This document shows, one piece after another, positions 12,031-23,905 of a stretch of DNA of 64,000 nucleotides; within the stretch, counting starts at the first letter, position 1, and each line of letters opens with the position of its first letter. The stretch comes from Antitrichia curtipendula (lineage: Eukaryota > Streptophyta > Bryopsida > Hypnales > Leucodontaceae), in contig OX579638.1 in assembly GCA_951230915.1 (NCBI GenBank), positions 14,898,696 to 14,962,695 on the forward strand, given 5' to 3'. The position numbers and the translations under genes are program-made. The notes below the pieces were generated by a model. That model was not told the DNA's origin and ran no database searches. It worked only from the letters and a program-made list of their open reading frames with translations.

Positions 12031-13492
12031 TGCTTTTTTGCGGATACTCTGTACCATAACATTCACAATACAGAAGAGAACTCAAGGATGCGGCCAGCAG
12101 ATTCAAATGTCGGAACGGGAAGAAAAAAGTCGATTTGGTGGGATGCAATGAATTTTCGGTCCAGTGATGCTGCCAGAGTTGGTGGGAAAAGCATTGCACA
12201 TCACTTGTGACGTAAGAGACGAAACCTTGGTCTGCTGGGAGGCCACTATGTTCACACATTGGCTTATATATGTTTAGAGTTTAGATGCAGTTTAGATTTT
12301 TTTGACTTCGTAGCAATTATGATTCGTTAAGAGGCAGGGAGTTGGTCTTTCATAACGCTCAATGTCTGTTTTCCCGAGTCTCGTCAATTTTTTTCCCTCC
12401 ATGCGCCTTCTGAAGTGGTGGATTATTTGTCAGTTGAACATCTGTCCACTGTACGGTATAATAAAAAGAAGGACTAAGAACTCTCGATGATTATACTGTC
12501 ACCCGGTCAATGGATAATTGCATGGTTGATGACCAAAGTGATAAGGCACCTCGTTCCTCGATGTGGTAGGATGAGCTAAATCCAGCGCCTATCCAAATAC
12601 GTGTTGTGATAAATCTAAATTATGAATAGATATTGAACAATATTTCAATACTGTAGTAGGAACATTGGCATTAGGGAATAAATTAGAAAAATCTATGAAT
12701 TGAACATTGAACTCTTGTACTCTAGATTCAAACACCAATCCTAGACTTCATCTAAGCGCTGCCGCAGTTTGCCTGATGCGACCATAATACCAAACCTCAC
12801 TTTCACACATGCCACACAAGCATGGCTGTAAGTGAAATTTGTCTGTAATATCTCATCGTACCTTAACTTAGTTCTCTTTCTCAAACCCTTGTCTCTGGTG
12901 TCTCTCCCTGGCTGCCTCAAGTACAGATACAGAATGTGTTAAGTTTGTGTAAAGGTCAAGAGTCAAGACTCAGTCTGCTGAGAAAGTGAGAATCATGCCA
13001 TCAGTCAACCCCTGGTTCTCAAATATCTGAAAGTACCCACTGACTTGAGCACCCAGACTTGGATGCTTTTGATAACATTCCAGGACCAGGAGTTTCTTGA
13101 GCAATAACAGCTGCAAGGTCGAAAAACTTACTCATCTTCGTTTATACTTGGAAGGAGTGCCGCCCAGCGATTCTCCTGTAAGCTATATCATTGAAAAGAA
13201 AATACGGTTTGGATACTTGTGGATATTCTTTAGGCACTCTTGCATCCTGTATGCCTGTATCGTTAAAAAGAAATATTGATTTGGATACTCAAAGTTGTAG
13301 CACTCAGCGCAAATATGTATTCTTTTGTTCCTCTCTTTAATGACGTTATCCCAAATTGCTTCTTTGAGTTTGCTGTACTTTCCAAAGGCGCAGCGAGTCT
13401 GGAAAGTACAGTACAGGGCATTATCACCTACCTCCTTGTCTTCCGAAGTTTTCACTCCAAAGGGCATTTAGATACTTTTTGATGTCTAGCCC
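12031..13492. other. 3' flank of the phospholipase C gene and intergenic DNA
   Basis: A likely 3' untranslated region runs to about 12.3-12.5 kb; an AATAAA-like 'ataataaaaag' lies near 12460. I see no further gene. Open frames near 13.1-13.5 kb lack recognisable features. Confidence 0.4.
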
Positions 13493-15703
13493 TTAAAAGG
13501 ATGGACTGGTAATTGTGGAAATCATCCCTTTGGATATTGTGGGAATCATTGGCTAAAACAAATTTGCAAAAGCACTCATTAGAAGTCAAACTATTGTAGA
13601 AGACCTCCCCTCTTCACAATAAAATTTTGAGGATGATTAGTTGCATTTCTATCCTATAGGGAAGGATTCCTTGTCATTCATTAGACATAAAACATCCATG
13701 GAGACGTTTATGGGTTAGCAACCTTTGTCCTAGTACTATCTGGAGTTTGGGACATTTCATCACTTGAAATTATTTTAATAATTTTGAAAACTCGCTCTTT
13801 ATTATAGATTACAGTCTAGAGGAGATAGTATATCGTAGCTTGAGGTCATCCTTGGTGAAAAATAATTAAATTTTTTGAAGCCAAATGGTTTGAGAAATCA
13901 ATAAGCCAAGGAAAAATAAACACAAAGAAAGTATAACATGTTAGAAGAGATACATGTATAACTTGTCCCGAGACATGTTTACTAAATAATATAGAATTCA
14001 TTGAAAGTGATGATTGTTAGTTTCTTAAGCAATGAAGAAAAAATTTCAACTTTCAAGATTTTTTGAAGGGTTGTCAAAAGTAAAGAAAAAATATTTAATA
14101 TTTTCCAAATACCTTATTAATAGAAAATAAATTATGAAGATAATCCTTCCAACTTTAAATAATTATTTGGCAAAAATGTGTTGAGTTTAACTCCAAGCTT
14201 TGATATATTTTTTTTTTATCATGTAGTCAATCCCTTTTTTCTTGTAGTTTTTGGAGGTTGTCTTTTCTATGTGTGTACTTTTTAGACTTGTGGCCATTGT
14301 GGTTGGTCCTTACAAAAGGGGTAGTCCTATACAACTAGAAAATAATTGAAAACTTTAGATTACTTGGACTAAAGGCACATAGAAATTACACTCATAGAAT
14401 ATAATTTCCTCTTGTTTTTGGTACTTCCTAAATGAGATGAATTCAAGCTTGTGCACAAAATCAACTTAGACTCCAAATACAAGAATGCTAAAGTAGCATC
14501 TTGGGAGTTTCATTACTTGATGTCTCTTTAAGTGGATTGTTTAATGTATGGATACATTATTAAAGTTAGATTGTAAAATCTAAAAAATGAATACATAATA
14601 TTGAGTGTCTCGTCTACTAAGATATTATGCAGGTTAGTAGAACAAGTTCATGAATGATCCAAATAAATTTTGAAAATTCAAGCAAATCAAGTTCATAATA
14701 CTTTCATATACAAATGTTGAGTGTTGTAGTTGTTGGACTTGCATTAATTGCCCAACACATTAGTTCATCAATTGATGCATGTCTTCTTCTTCATTGAGCT
14801 ATATTCTTTAAGTAACCAATTTTTTCTTTGTTTTCTAATTTTATATGACACATACAAAATAACTCCTATTGGAATTGACTAAATGCATTTCTAAAGGAAG
14901 TTCAATTAAAGATCTATTTTCCATCTTTCCTAGAACTCAAAGTCTCAAGGTCAATGAAATAAAATGATTATCTTTCAAGAAATTGTTTTTTACTTTTCCA
15001 AGTATATGTATAAAGTCATGAAATTAGACAACACTAACAATGAGCTTGATTGCCACTTTCTACTAAAATAGTTAACTAATTTATAAAATTGATGAAATTT
15101 GTAGTAAATTTGGATGATCGTATAAGTAAATGATCAAAACATCATATAATTTTATATATCCCACTACAATGAAGTCAATTTGTAAAAGGAATATATAAAA
15201 AAAGATAAAAATTGTAAACCATACCAAAATAAAAACCCAATAAGGACACCAAGGACTAAAAATGTCTAATGAATGACTTTTAAGAAATTGGAGAAACAAA
15301 GAATGCCCCTATTCATCCAGGAATTTGATAATTTTCAATTAACTACCACAAATAAAATCCTTTCTAGAACATTTTTATGCATAGAAAACCTTAATGTATA
15401 ATATAGTTAATCGTAAAGTGTACAATGTAGGACTATAAGCTGGAGTTTGGGAAAAACACAAAACGTGGCTCACTACCATAATTAAAACCCTTACTAGAAC
15501 ATTTTTTATATATAGAAAACCTTAATGTATAACACTATAGTTAATCGTAAAGTATGTGCAATGTGGGACCATAAGCTAGAGTTTGGGAAAAAAAGCAAGA
15601 CCTTTAGTGTAATGTTTCTTTTGTGCTATTCTTACTTAAACCTTCCAAATGGAGTTTAGTGCTATGTTTCTTTAGAGCTATTCTTAATTAAACCTTCCTT
15701 TGA
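13493..15703. mobile_element. Long AT-rich repeat (family C), about 2.2 kb copy
   Basis: Both ends match a shorter copy at 23902-24596. At the left are 'gtggaaatcat', 'tcaaggatgaatagtt'-like sequence and 'ccttgtcattcatt'. At the right are 'gaccaagagttggagtttg'-like sequence and 'taaaccttccctt'. TTAA sits at the left edge (13493-13496). Inside the right part, about 105 bp (15350-15455) is repeated directly at 15480-15590. A third fragment appears at about 63716-63800. No transposase or reverse-transcriptase frame is visible. Confidence 0.55.
15350..15590. repeat. Direct repeat inside the family C element
   Basis: Two units of about 105-110 bp, at 15350-15455 and 15480-15590, share 'agaacattttt', 'tagaaaaccttaatgtataa', 'tagttaatcgtaaagt' and 'gagtttgggaaaaa'. 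They are separated by about 25 bp. Confidence 0.7.
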
Positions 15704-16438
15704 CATTAGTTTACAAACACAAGATGAACTTTTGCAATTAATTCTAATAAGTGAAAAATCTTTTTAAAAACTTACTTCCCCATAGTATGTACTTCCTAAT
15801 TTTAACCAATCATTCCTATTTTGAAATGTTAGTAATAAAATAGAACACCGGTATGCAATTTTGGTGAACTTTCAAAAAGATTGATTCATATATAATAGCA
15901 CAAAAAATTTATGCCAAAATGCTCCATTTGTTTAGGGATACCCACAATAAATACAGTATCGCAGAGATGAACTTCAAAATGAAAATGATGAGACCCTCAA
16001 ATTGCCACAATATTATTCATTGGGGCTAGAAGTATCTCACAATAGAATCCAAGAAGCAAATTTTCCATTGTAGTCAGGTGCTGAAAATTCAACAAAATAG
16101 GTCACCATTGAAAGAAGAAATCAAATCTTGACAAGTTAATACAACAGAGAAGAAATCAAAGAGAGGAATAGCACTGAGTTGGACCATGTTTTCATTGGCA
16201 AAAACATATGATATTTTTCCACATGAATCACACGACACCCTGGCTCCATTGCTGAATAATGTTATTCCTAAGTCACAAATATACGGTACACCCACAAATG
16301 GAATTTCAATCTCCAGCACATTTCTACTTTCACATTTCTACAATAACATGGCTCCTGATATGTACAAACATTTCTCTCAAGTCGCGATTAGCATTTAGTA
16401 ACAGAACCAGAAAATTTGGAACCCTCCGTACGAGAGCC
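15704..16438. other. Downstream flank of the VOC gene
   Basis: This contains the probable 3' untranslated region of the minus-strand VOC gene, followed by intergenic DNA. No other feature is supported. Confidence 0.35.
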
Positions 16439-18161
16439 TTAAAGTTGAGAGAATTCTAAGGCATTACCATCAGGATCCCTGGCAAAGATAGCTGAACCTC
16501 CAGACTGGCTGAACGTATATGGAACACCTGTTCACACAAAAAGATCCAAAAAACTGTTACTCATCTTGTAAACCACAAATAGTAGTGAGGAGGTACCATA
16601 GGCCCTAAGCAACCCATGGGCGTCAAATCGCAACCTGAAAGACCAAATCATGGAATTTCAAACCAGCTACAGTTACAGTTACAGTTACAGTTTAGGGTTT
16701 AGGGTTTAGGGCTAAGATCCAAAGGTGTATATGATGAAAAACAGAGAAGGTCGGAGAAGTAATCCCTAAACACTTATCAGATTTGGACAAACTTAGATGT
16801 GCAATTGAACATCGACTTCTAGGACTTTTTCAAGCTGTCATGATGCATAAAAGGAATTTGCGTCAGTGTGTTGATTAGAAGTTATACACTATCGTATAGG
16901 AAATTGAACTTGAATTTTTATTTTTTTATCATAGATCTTTGCTCGATCCATTCAGAGGAATTTGATTTTTGAAAATTCACCAAATCTACAATTTTCATTC
17001 TTACTGATTGAATAGGCAAATATTTTGAGGCTATCGACAGGGTATGATAAGTCCACTAAAATCCATATTTAATGTGTTCTCAATCCTAAAATTCTCTATC
17101 AGGTGAATCATGTGAGAAGAGATTTCAAACGCAGTTAGGTGTAAAATAGATGAGGTCATTGAATCTGAAATGAAAACATACCAGCTTTGTCAAACACTTC
17201 CTTTATTTTTGTAACATCCTTGACTGCAATGCATGCATGGCGGTCTCGTCCACCATGCTGAGGTCGGCCTTCTTTAGGATCCGGGTTCGGCAGCTCCATC
17301 AGGTGAATCATTTGAGAAGTTGACCCCACATTTAACCAGACGCCCCCAAAAGAAAGCTTTTCATCCGGTCGTGTTGGATTGATTTCAAGACCTGTACAAA
17401 ACAAAGAAATTTGGTCACAATTCTCTTATGAGCAGACTGCCTTGGAAGATCTTAGATTTACAGCATGAGGTAATGATCACAAAATGCCATTTAACGGTCT
17501 CATTCTTTTTCAGAGCCACTTAAACAAGCAAGCTCATCACATGAACCTAGTTCACAACAACGATATTCCCCCGAAAAGTAGGTGATACTGCAACACTGCG
17601 AGAGATCCAAAACAAGGTAAATTTGAACAGTATTCTTCTTACTAGCAGAAAGAAATGCAAATAACACAATGACTACCACAAGGTTCAGCACAAAAAAGAG
17701 AGAGGCATACCTAATACACCACAATAAAATTTCAGTGATCTCTCAACGCTTTCACATAGCATGCCCACATGATGTACTCCCGTGAACTCGATTGCTGATG
17801 CAAAGATTCTATTAGCAAATTGTGAGCTCAAACTAAGTACCTCTGCATCACGTTAATCCCTTGATCCCTTAAGGACCAAGGATCGATGGTTTTAAAATGT
17901 GCAAACCAATTGATCATATTGTGAAAAAACATTTCAGATTGGCCAGGTTTTATATCACCAAAAAGTCAGTGAAGTGTATTGCATGTATTGGTCAAAAACT
18001 GAATAAAATTGAACAAAAGAAAGTCTTCATACGACCTATTCAAAACTGTTATGGAATTTAAGAAGATTGGTAAAGGACTCTAAACCTCTCACAGCAGCTT
18101 TCGAGCTATCGTCAGACCAATCCTCGATTTCTCGCTTCAATGCTGAAGAAACCGGCGCCAT
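16439..18161 (-). CDS. Glyoxalase I / VOC-superfamily protein, plastid-type plant subgroup
   Basis: Four minus-strand exons join in frame: 18161-18086, 17794-17711, 17391-17182 and 16527-16439, giving 152 residues from the ATG at 18161. The VOC fold is clear: a GVHHVGMLCES start strand, ERSLKFYCGVLGLEINPTRP, a metal-site-like IHLMELPNPDP, GGRDRHACIAVKDV, and an ending in FARDPDGNALEFSQL. It resembles the single-domain plant VOC proteins annotated as lactoylglutathione lyase/glyoxalase I family. Whether it detoxifies methylglyoxal is not shown; many VOC relatives have other substrates. The reading frame stays open upstream of the ATG to an acceptor-like CAG near 18278, so a longer N-terminus with a plastid transit peptide from a further 5' exon is likely. 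Introns hold mobile-element sequence and a telomere-like repeat. Confidence 0.88.
16668..16711. repeat. Compound short repeat: TTACAG units followed by three TTTAGGG units
   Basis: About four TTACAG-type hexamers (16668-16690) run straight into three perfect copies of the plant telomere heptamer TTTAGGG (16691-16711). The site is in the last intron of the VOC gene. Confidence 0.85.
17865..18055. repeat. MITE-like sequence in the VOC first intron
   Basis: From 'cccttaaggaccaagg' onward it resembles 18600-18790 and the interior of the Stowaway-like element at 53704-53950. All share 'atatcacca/atcactag', 'aataaaattg', 'acaaaagaaagtc/acaagagagc' and 'acctactcaaaac'-like blocks. The ends are not sharp. 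Confidence 0.45.
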
Positions 18162-18599
18162 TTTACTGGTTGTAGACGATCTGCCCACTTTCTTGCCGAT
18201 TCTTTGCAACTCTCTCGCGCTCAGGTACTCTAGACCAGTTTGACAACGCAAATGGCCACCCAAAGGAATCCTACTCTGCATACAGCCTTCAAATTTAATT
18301 ATACATTTACACAACGACACATCGCAACCTTATCAAACTGGTACTCAGTTCAAATGTCAGAGATGCATGCAACTGCTGCACTCTTTTTTTGCCATACTTC
18401 ATTCATACAAGACTCACAATGCACCTTTTCCAGACTCTAAAGCTCTCAATGATGTGTACAATTGTATATGATGACCTCATAACGACGTCACATGACCTAG
18501 AAAATCTTGACCTTGAAGATCTTGGTCTCAAAACTAAGGCATAGCTTTGCAATTCTCAGCAGAATAGTTCAAACAGAGGCTTAAAATATCAGTTACTGT

Positions 18600-18790
18600 C
18601 CATCCCTAAAGGAACAAGGATTTCATAATTTGAAAATGACAAATTTGAGAGATAATGTTGACAAATGAAGATTTGAAAAGGTTCAAATTTCACATCACCA
18701 GAATCAATGAAGGCAAGAATAAATTTCGGACAAAAGAAAGTCCCGTAAGACTACTCAAAACTGCTAAGTTAAACATAAAACCCAATTTAG
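18600..18790. repeat. Second MITE-like copy upstream of the VOC coding exons
   Basis: It starts at 'catccctaaaggaacaagg' and continues with the block order seen at 17865-18055, including 'cacatcaccag', 'ggacaaaagaaagtcccgtaagactactcaaaactgc'-like sequence. No coding function is seen. Confidence 0.45.
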
Positions 18791-19299
18791 GATTATCGCC
18801 TCTCCACATCAAGGTCTACCAGATGCAAAAAAAAATGTAGCGACATCAAACATAGATCCTTTATTCCAAAATTTCACTGCAATGTTCAAGAACAAAAACA
18901 TGAATAGCACGACATTGCACGAATTGTTGGACATGCGTAAGTTGGGCTTCTGTCAGATGACCACAAGACGATTCATTACTCAAGATCAAAAATACGAATT
19001 ACAAAGATCAAACAAACACTGACATGAACTCTACAGGAACCCAGCATGAGGAATAGAAATAGGGTTACAAAGATTCGATCAGCAAGTGAATTACCGAGGG
19101 TACCCAAGAACGAGTACAACACGCAGAGCTCATTGCTGCTTCCATCTTAAGATAACGAAACGTGTTTTACATTGCAAGGTATCAGTCAAGCCCTGTAAGT
19201 TCGTGATCCATCGATTCTACAAGAAACTCGCAGACACAACAGCAGCAATGGACGACCCCATTTATCAGTGGCAGCAACACAATTGTTCCGGCACACACC

Positions 19300-19479
19300 T
19301 GAGTGATGGATTTGGCAGAAATGAAATGCGAGGAAGCTTGTTGTCCTTGTACAAAAGAATCTGGCAGAGGGTCGTAAGAAGGTCAGAGAAGATGAAAACG
19401 CCACGAAGCGTTGGCTCTCCAGTTTACATGTGTCATGTGTGAGGAAGTTTGAATAGGACCTCAGAGCACCAACGCTCAT
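19300..19479 (-). other. Possible first coding exon (transit peptide) of the VOC gene
   Basis: This is a higher-GC block on the minus strand with an ATG at 19479. It opens a frame rich in Ser, Arg, Thr and Phe and poor in acidic residues (MSVGALRSYSNF...), running about 60 codons to a good donor, ACTCAG|GTGTGT, near 19300. The composition is that of a plastid transit peptide. The phase does not match the acceptor I favour near 18278 unless a shifted donor is used, so the join is unresolved. Confidence 0.3.
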
Positions 19480-19859
19480 GTGGTTAAGTTATAGGCTCAA
19501 AGAGCAAATTGTAACAAAATATAGAATTCTTTTTTTTAAATAAAAATTTCATATTGGAGTAGAAATTAAGATAAATCAACCTATGGCAGGCTGAAATCAC
19601 CCAATGCAAACACCTAGGAAATGACCCATTACAATCTTACATCATTTCATGACATAATTTTTGTAATAAATGAAATTTGAGCTAATTAGGTTGAGTAAGT
19701 AGCCACAATCAATGCCTTAGATGATGATAAAAGAGTTACAAGTGACTATGGTAGAAGCATCCAAAAATGTCAAAATAAGCAATTTAGCATATTTGGAGGT
19801 ATTTTTTTGTTAAAATAATATTTTAGTAGTATATTAATAATTAAAAATCATGAATTTAA

Positions 19860-20635
19860 AATAAATAAATAAATAGTTTTAGATATGGCATGTAAGTTTT
19901 ATGAATTTTCAAAGTGGAAGCTCCCTAAACCATTGAAACCGTCATATAGGTGGATCTAAAATCAAAATCTGACAAAATTTGTAGTCAACTAATCACATTT
20001 AAGCATGGGAACGATTGAATGATGCTTTTTAACCCCTAAAACCCCGAGGGTGTTTTCTGCCTAAAAACACTCAAAACTATCACTTCTGTTGTATTCACTT
20101 AAGGAAACCAATTTTTTTGGTTTTTTGGGAATTTAATCGTAGGATCTTGTATTTAACTTGTTTGAAATCATGTAGTAAAAACTTCATCAAATTTCACTGT
20201 ACGGATTGGAAGATATTAGCATTCAAAGTTGAACAAAAAGTTTTTTTTCAAGAAGATGCTTAAATTGCCCGAAAAACTAAAATTGTCCATAACTTTCTCA
20301 TCCCTAGTCCAAATAGAATGAATCAAAGCTTCACATATAGGTAAGAACATAATCTTTTAGGAAAAAAGTTCAAAAAAATTTATTTTGACTTTTTGTAATT
20401 TTTTGGGGGCTGCCCGCCAATCTCCATTTCTTGCTCATTGTGCCATAACTTTTTCATCCGGCATCCGATTGAAACAAAATTATATATGCACAAAGCTCTT
20501 GCAAAGCTACACAACCTCAAAAATTCTCAAAAAAATTCACTTCAAATTGAGACAATAGGAACCTACCCGGATCCAAATTGTCCCCCGAGGGGACAAGCAG
20601 GGTTTTAGGGGTTAAGGACACTATTTTAAAGATCA
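19860..20635. mobile_element. Family D element copy, interrupted by a family A element
   Basis: 19870-20028 together with 20612-20635 resembles the interior and inner edge of the foldback at 36522-36798. Shared stretches are 'atttcaaa', 'ccctaaaccattgaaa', 'gtcata', 'aatcaaaatct' and 'cacatttaagcatgggaacg'-like sequence. The line of similarity is broken exactly by the element at 20033-20611. Confidence 0.5.
20029..20615. mobile_element. Family A element, 579-bp copy
   Basis: TTAA (20029-20032) is followed by CCCCTAAAACCCCGAGGG. The right end GCAGGGTTTTAGGGG is followed by TTAA (20612-20615). The first 12 bases of the two ends match as inverted repeats. It shares several interior blocks with 1013-1935 but is about 340 bp shorter, consistent with an internal deletion. 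Confidence 0.75.
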
Positions 20636-21594
20636 AAAATTTGATTTTGAGACAAATTGTTCTTGATTTTTCTATTGAAGATTTTATGCCAAGGATTCAT
20701 TGCAAATCTTGATTTTTTAGAGTTGGAGGCTCTAAAAGATCTAATCTTGGGGGAGAAATTATAGAAATTCACTAAAAAAATTGTAGTGTAGATTTTGAGA
20801 AGACATAAATTGGTTATGGGTTTTTTCCATATATGTTCTATCTTTTGAGCTCATGTTTTTTTCATGTCCCCACTTTTAGATTTGAAATGTATAAGGAGAA
20901 GCAAAAGACTTCAAATTACTTTCACAATTTTAACACCTCCACACAATTAAAAATTATAATCTTTCAATCCATAAGTGGTATTGATTTTGGATTTTTTCCT
21001 ATGTGATCCATAAAACCATTAACAAAATATAGTTTGAATTCTTAAAATAATTAAAAAAAAATTCAATAATACTTATCAAAACTTGAAACTTTCATTTACA
21101 ATTGTCATTATGCACATTCTTCTCCACAAAATAAGTGTTGTCAGGTCCAACTTTCAACAAATTGACCATTATGTCACTTCTAAAAATTACAAAACGTTCT
21201 CGAAAACGTTGTGTTTTTCTAAAGTGTAAAAGCTCCAAAAAAAATTTCCTTCATGTGGATAACAAAAAAAAACTCAACCTTGTAGTTTGTAGTAGGTTAA
21301 TTTTGTATTTTCTGACATCTCCTCCATCCTTATTTGGAATATGAATTCAAATTTTTCAAATTTTATCATTTGTGGTAACAGATAAAATCATTCATTTTTC
21401 ATAAGGAAAGAATTGGACTTGGTTTCACTTTCCACACAACCAAATGAGATCTAGCGTAGGCTTCAATGTAGGATCCTCAATGGAGCAAAAGTTCGAGTAC
21501 TTCTCGTCATGCGTGAAGGAGATGATGCTCAACAAGAGCCAATTCTTCAAATGTTGAGCATGAAATTGAGCATTCGAAGGGGCATTGGAACGAA
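20616..21594. other. AT-rich intergenic, no gene seen
   Basis: There are no exons or element ends I can support beyond the family D tail at its left edge. Confidence 0.4.
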
Positions 21595-22516
21595 TTGAGT
21601 GGCTTTCCAAATCTCTTAGAAGACCATGACGATAGAGAAGATTTAAATGCAAAGAAAAGGAAAGTCTATGGTGAATTGGCATATGACCCAAGTTTTGGTA
21701 AACTTTTCATGGTGTGGTTGCTTGTAAGTTGGAAGTTGGATCCGAAGATTATTAAGGTTGAACAAGCTGAAATATTTGAAGTCGTAGACAACGACATTGT
21801 AAATGGCAAATTACTATTCAAGGTGTTAAAGAAAAGATCACAAAACAATAGCATAAAGTAATCTTTTGACATGAAGTTCCATGTGTTGTAACTTTTGGAT
21901 TGACATTGGCTCGTGGTGGGAGGTTTGCATTTGGGATGAGGAGTTGTCAGGGTGATTTGCGCAAGTTCAATGATCAAGCTATGCAAGAGAAGAAGAACCA
22001 AGGTCCACCATTTCCGTACAAGTGGAATGGACATACCATGCTTGCTAGAGGTATAATGACAAGAATTGCAGTCACTATGAAGAATTTACACAAGAAAAGG
22101 CATTATTTATAGAATTGAAAGCTATCAATGTCCTTCTTCATATAGAAGGGGAAGTTCCTAGGATAATTGTGGCAAATTTTGAATGCTCAATTGAAGTTTG
22201 GAGAACCAGATTTTAGAGGGCACCAAAAATATTGTTAGATTTGAAGAAAAAGAAAAGAACAATCAACTTCTTAGAGAAAATGGATGTGTATAGTTATGGC
22301 ATGACATGCTTCAAAGTTGTTATTGGTCGCTTGCCATTTGAAGGTGAATTTGAAGCAAGAAGAGCTATTTATAATATTGTTATAGAAGAATAGAGACCTG
22401 AACTACCTAGTGATTTGAATGCTGCATTGAAAGACTTGATTGAGAGATGTTGGAATGCAATTCCAAATGAAAAACCTAGTTTTTCAGAAATTGTAGAAGT
22501 ACTTGAGTCTTCATAG
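21595..22516 (+). pseudogene. Decayed protein-kinase pseudogene (tyrosine-kinase-like type)
   Basis: Kinase sequence can be followed in pieces broken by stops and frame changes. It begins with an 88-codon open piece at 21595. A stretch like 'ARGIMTRIAVTMKNLHKK' matches the helix before the catalytic loop, then 'NLKAINVLLH' stands where DLKxxNVLL is expected. A DVYSYGMTCF segment follows (the conserved DVWSFG site), then LPFEGEFEA, and 'LKDLIERCWNAIPNEKPSFSEIVEVLES', the C-lobe RCW...P..RPSF region. At least four in-frame stops occur. No introns interrupt the readable part, which fits a processed copy but does not prove it. The resemblance is to the plant TKL/MAP3K-like group. It is not related to the STE20-type kinase later in the window. 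Confidence 0.75.
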
Positions 22517-22716
22517 AAGGTCATTGTAGATAGCTGCAAAATTGTAACTTAGAATATTGAGCTATTTTTAAGATTTTACATTTGCACCCAAGATGTTCTG
22601 AATTATTAGGTTTTGAGCTCGGTATACTAGACGTATGTATATTGTACCAGTTGTCATAGATGGGACCATACAGCATTACGTTTCTTGAACTTGAGCAATG
22701 TTCAAATTTTTTAATC

Positions 22717-23905
22717 TTATAGGAGGAGGTTCGAAAATAGTTCGGGCATTGCCCCTGTAGAAGTGCCCAAAACAATGCACATGGGATGTAGAAATGGAAA
22801 TGACTTCATGTGGTGAGAAACTGCCAACCTATGTGTGTGATTTTAGGCTATTGAACAGGTGACATAATTCATCATCATGTATGATAGTTACTCATAATAA
22901 AGACCTAAATTTGGTGAGGTCTACAAAATGACTTTGAAATGTCAAAAAATAGCAAGAGAAATTGTAAAAACACATCTGAGGCTGAACTTCCTTCTACTAA
23001 AATGCTTTTCAATCATTCATGACTTCTTGGATTGATGTGAAATTTTAACCGCGCAAACTAGACTAGTATGCGTAACTTTTCCAAATTTTATTATTAGAAA
23101 CAAACATTGTATGAAGAAGAAACAAGCCACCAAAGTTCACTGTAATCCAAAAATGTTGAGACTTTAAACTTTAAATTGCTTCCAAACATTCAAAACAACT
23201 TAGATTGACATGAAAATTTTACCACAACAACCAGACTTCAAGAAAATCATAATCCAACAAATTTTATTGAAAAATAACATTGGATGAAGGAGATACAAGC
23301 CCACAAAGTTGCAGCCATGAAATGCAGTTTTGTGGACTTAAATTGAACCTGTGAGCTTTGATTGACTTCCAAAAATCATTACATCTTGTATTGATTTGAA
23401 AATTTTACCACACAAACTAGAAGAGAGAATTCAAATTTTACAATAAGTTTTATTGAATTTTGACATCATATGCAAAAGTTACAGCACTTTGAATTGGATT
23501 TGAAACTATGTGAGGAAACCCTGGGGTGTTTAGCAATTGCAATAAATTTTGATTTACAATCAAGAGTGAATTGAATGGAAACGTACAATGGATCATTCTT
23601 TGAATCATTGTTTCCATTTGAAGGCATGATTAGGATCATTCTTGAACTCACTGGCTCCATTCAATGGCTTGTTTTGATTGATTATAGTTGCACCTATGAG
23701 CATTAATACGGACCTATGCACCTCTGACTTTGAAAAATTCTGTCTTATTAATTTCAAGCTAGAAAATTAAACTTAAAAAATTTCCACTGCTCTATTCTTC
23801 ATTTCTCTTTCCTTCACAAAAATCTAAAAAAACTTTGGGTCCACTCATTTTGGTACAGAGGCCTTTTTTCCTTTAGATGAGCGCTTTCTGAGCCTTCTAC
23901 CTTAG
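22717..23905. mobile_element. Family B element, about 1.18 kb
   Basis: The left end, TTAT then AGGAGGAGGTTCGAAAATAG, is a decayed form of the TTAA-GGTAGAAGGCTCAAGAATAG end at 3148. The 'AATAGTTCGGGCATT' block is shared. The right end is GAGCCTTCTACC followed by TTAG (23902-23905). The interior has no coding capacity but repeats motifs such as 'gaaaattttaccacacaa' around 23050, 23215 and 23400. Confidence 0.55.

Noticed and set aside
16570..16640. Exon-like 38-nt segment in the last VOC intron, with a CTTTCAG acceptor and a GTACCT donor
   Set aside because: Its length is not a multiple of three and it has no place in the VOC fold. Skipping it restores the family sequence exactly. It could at most be a poison exon, for which there is no evidence.
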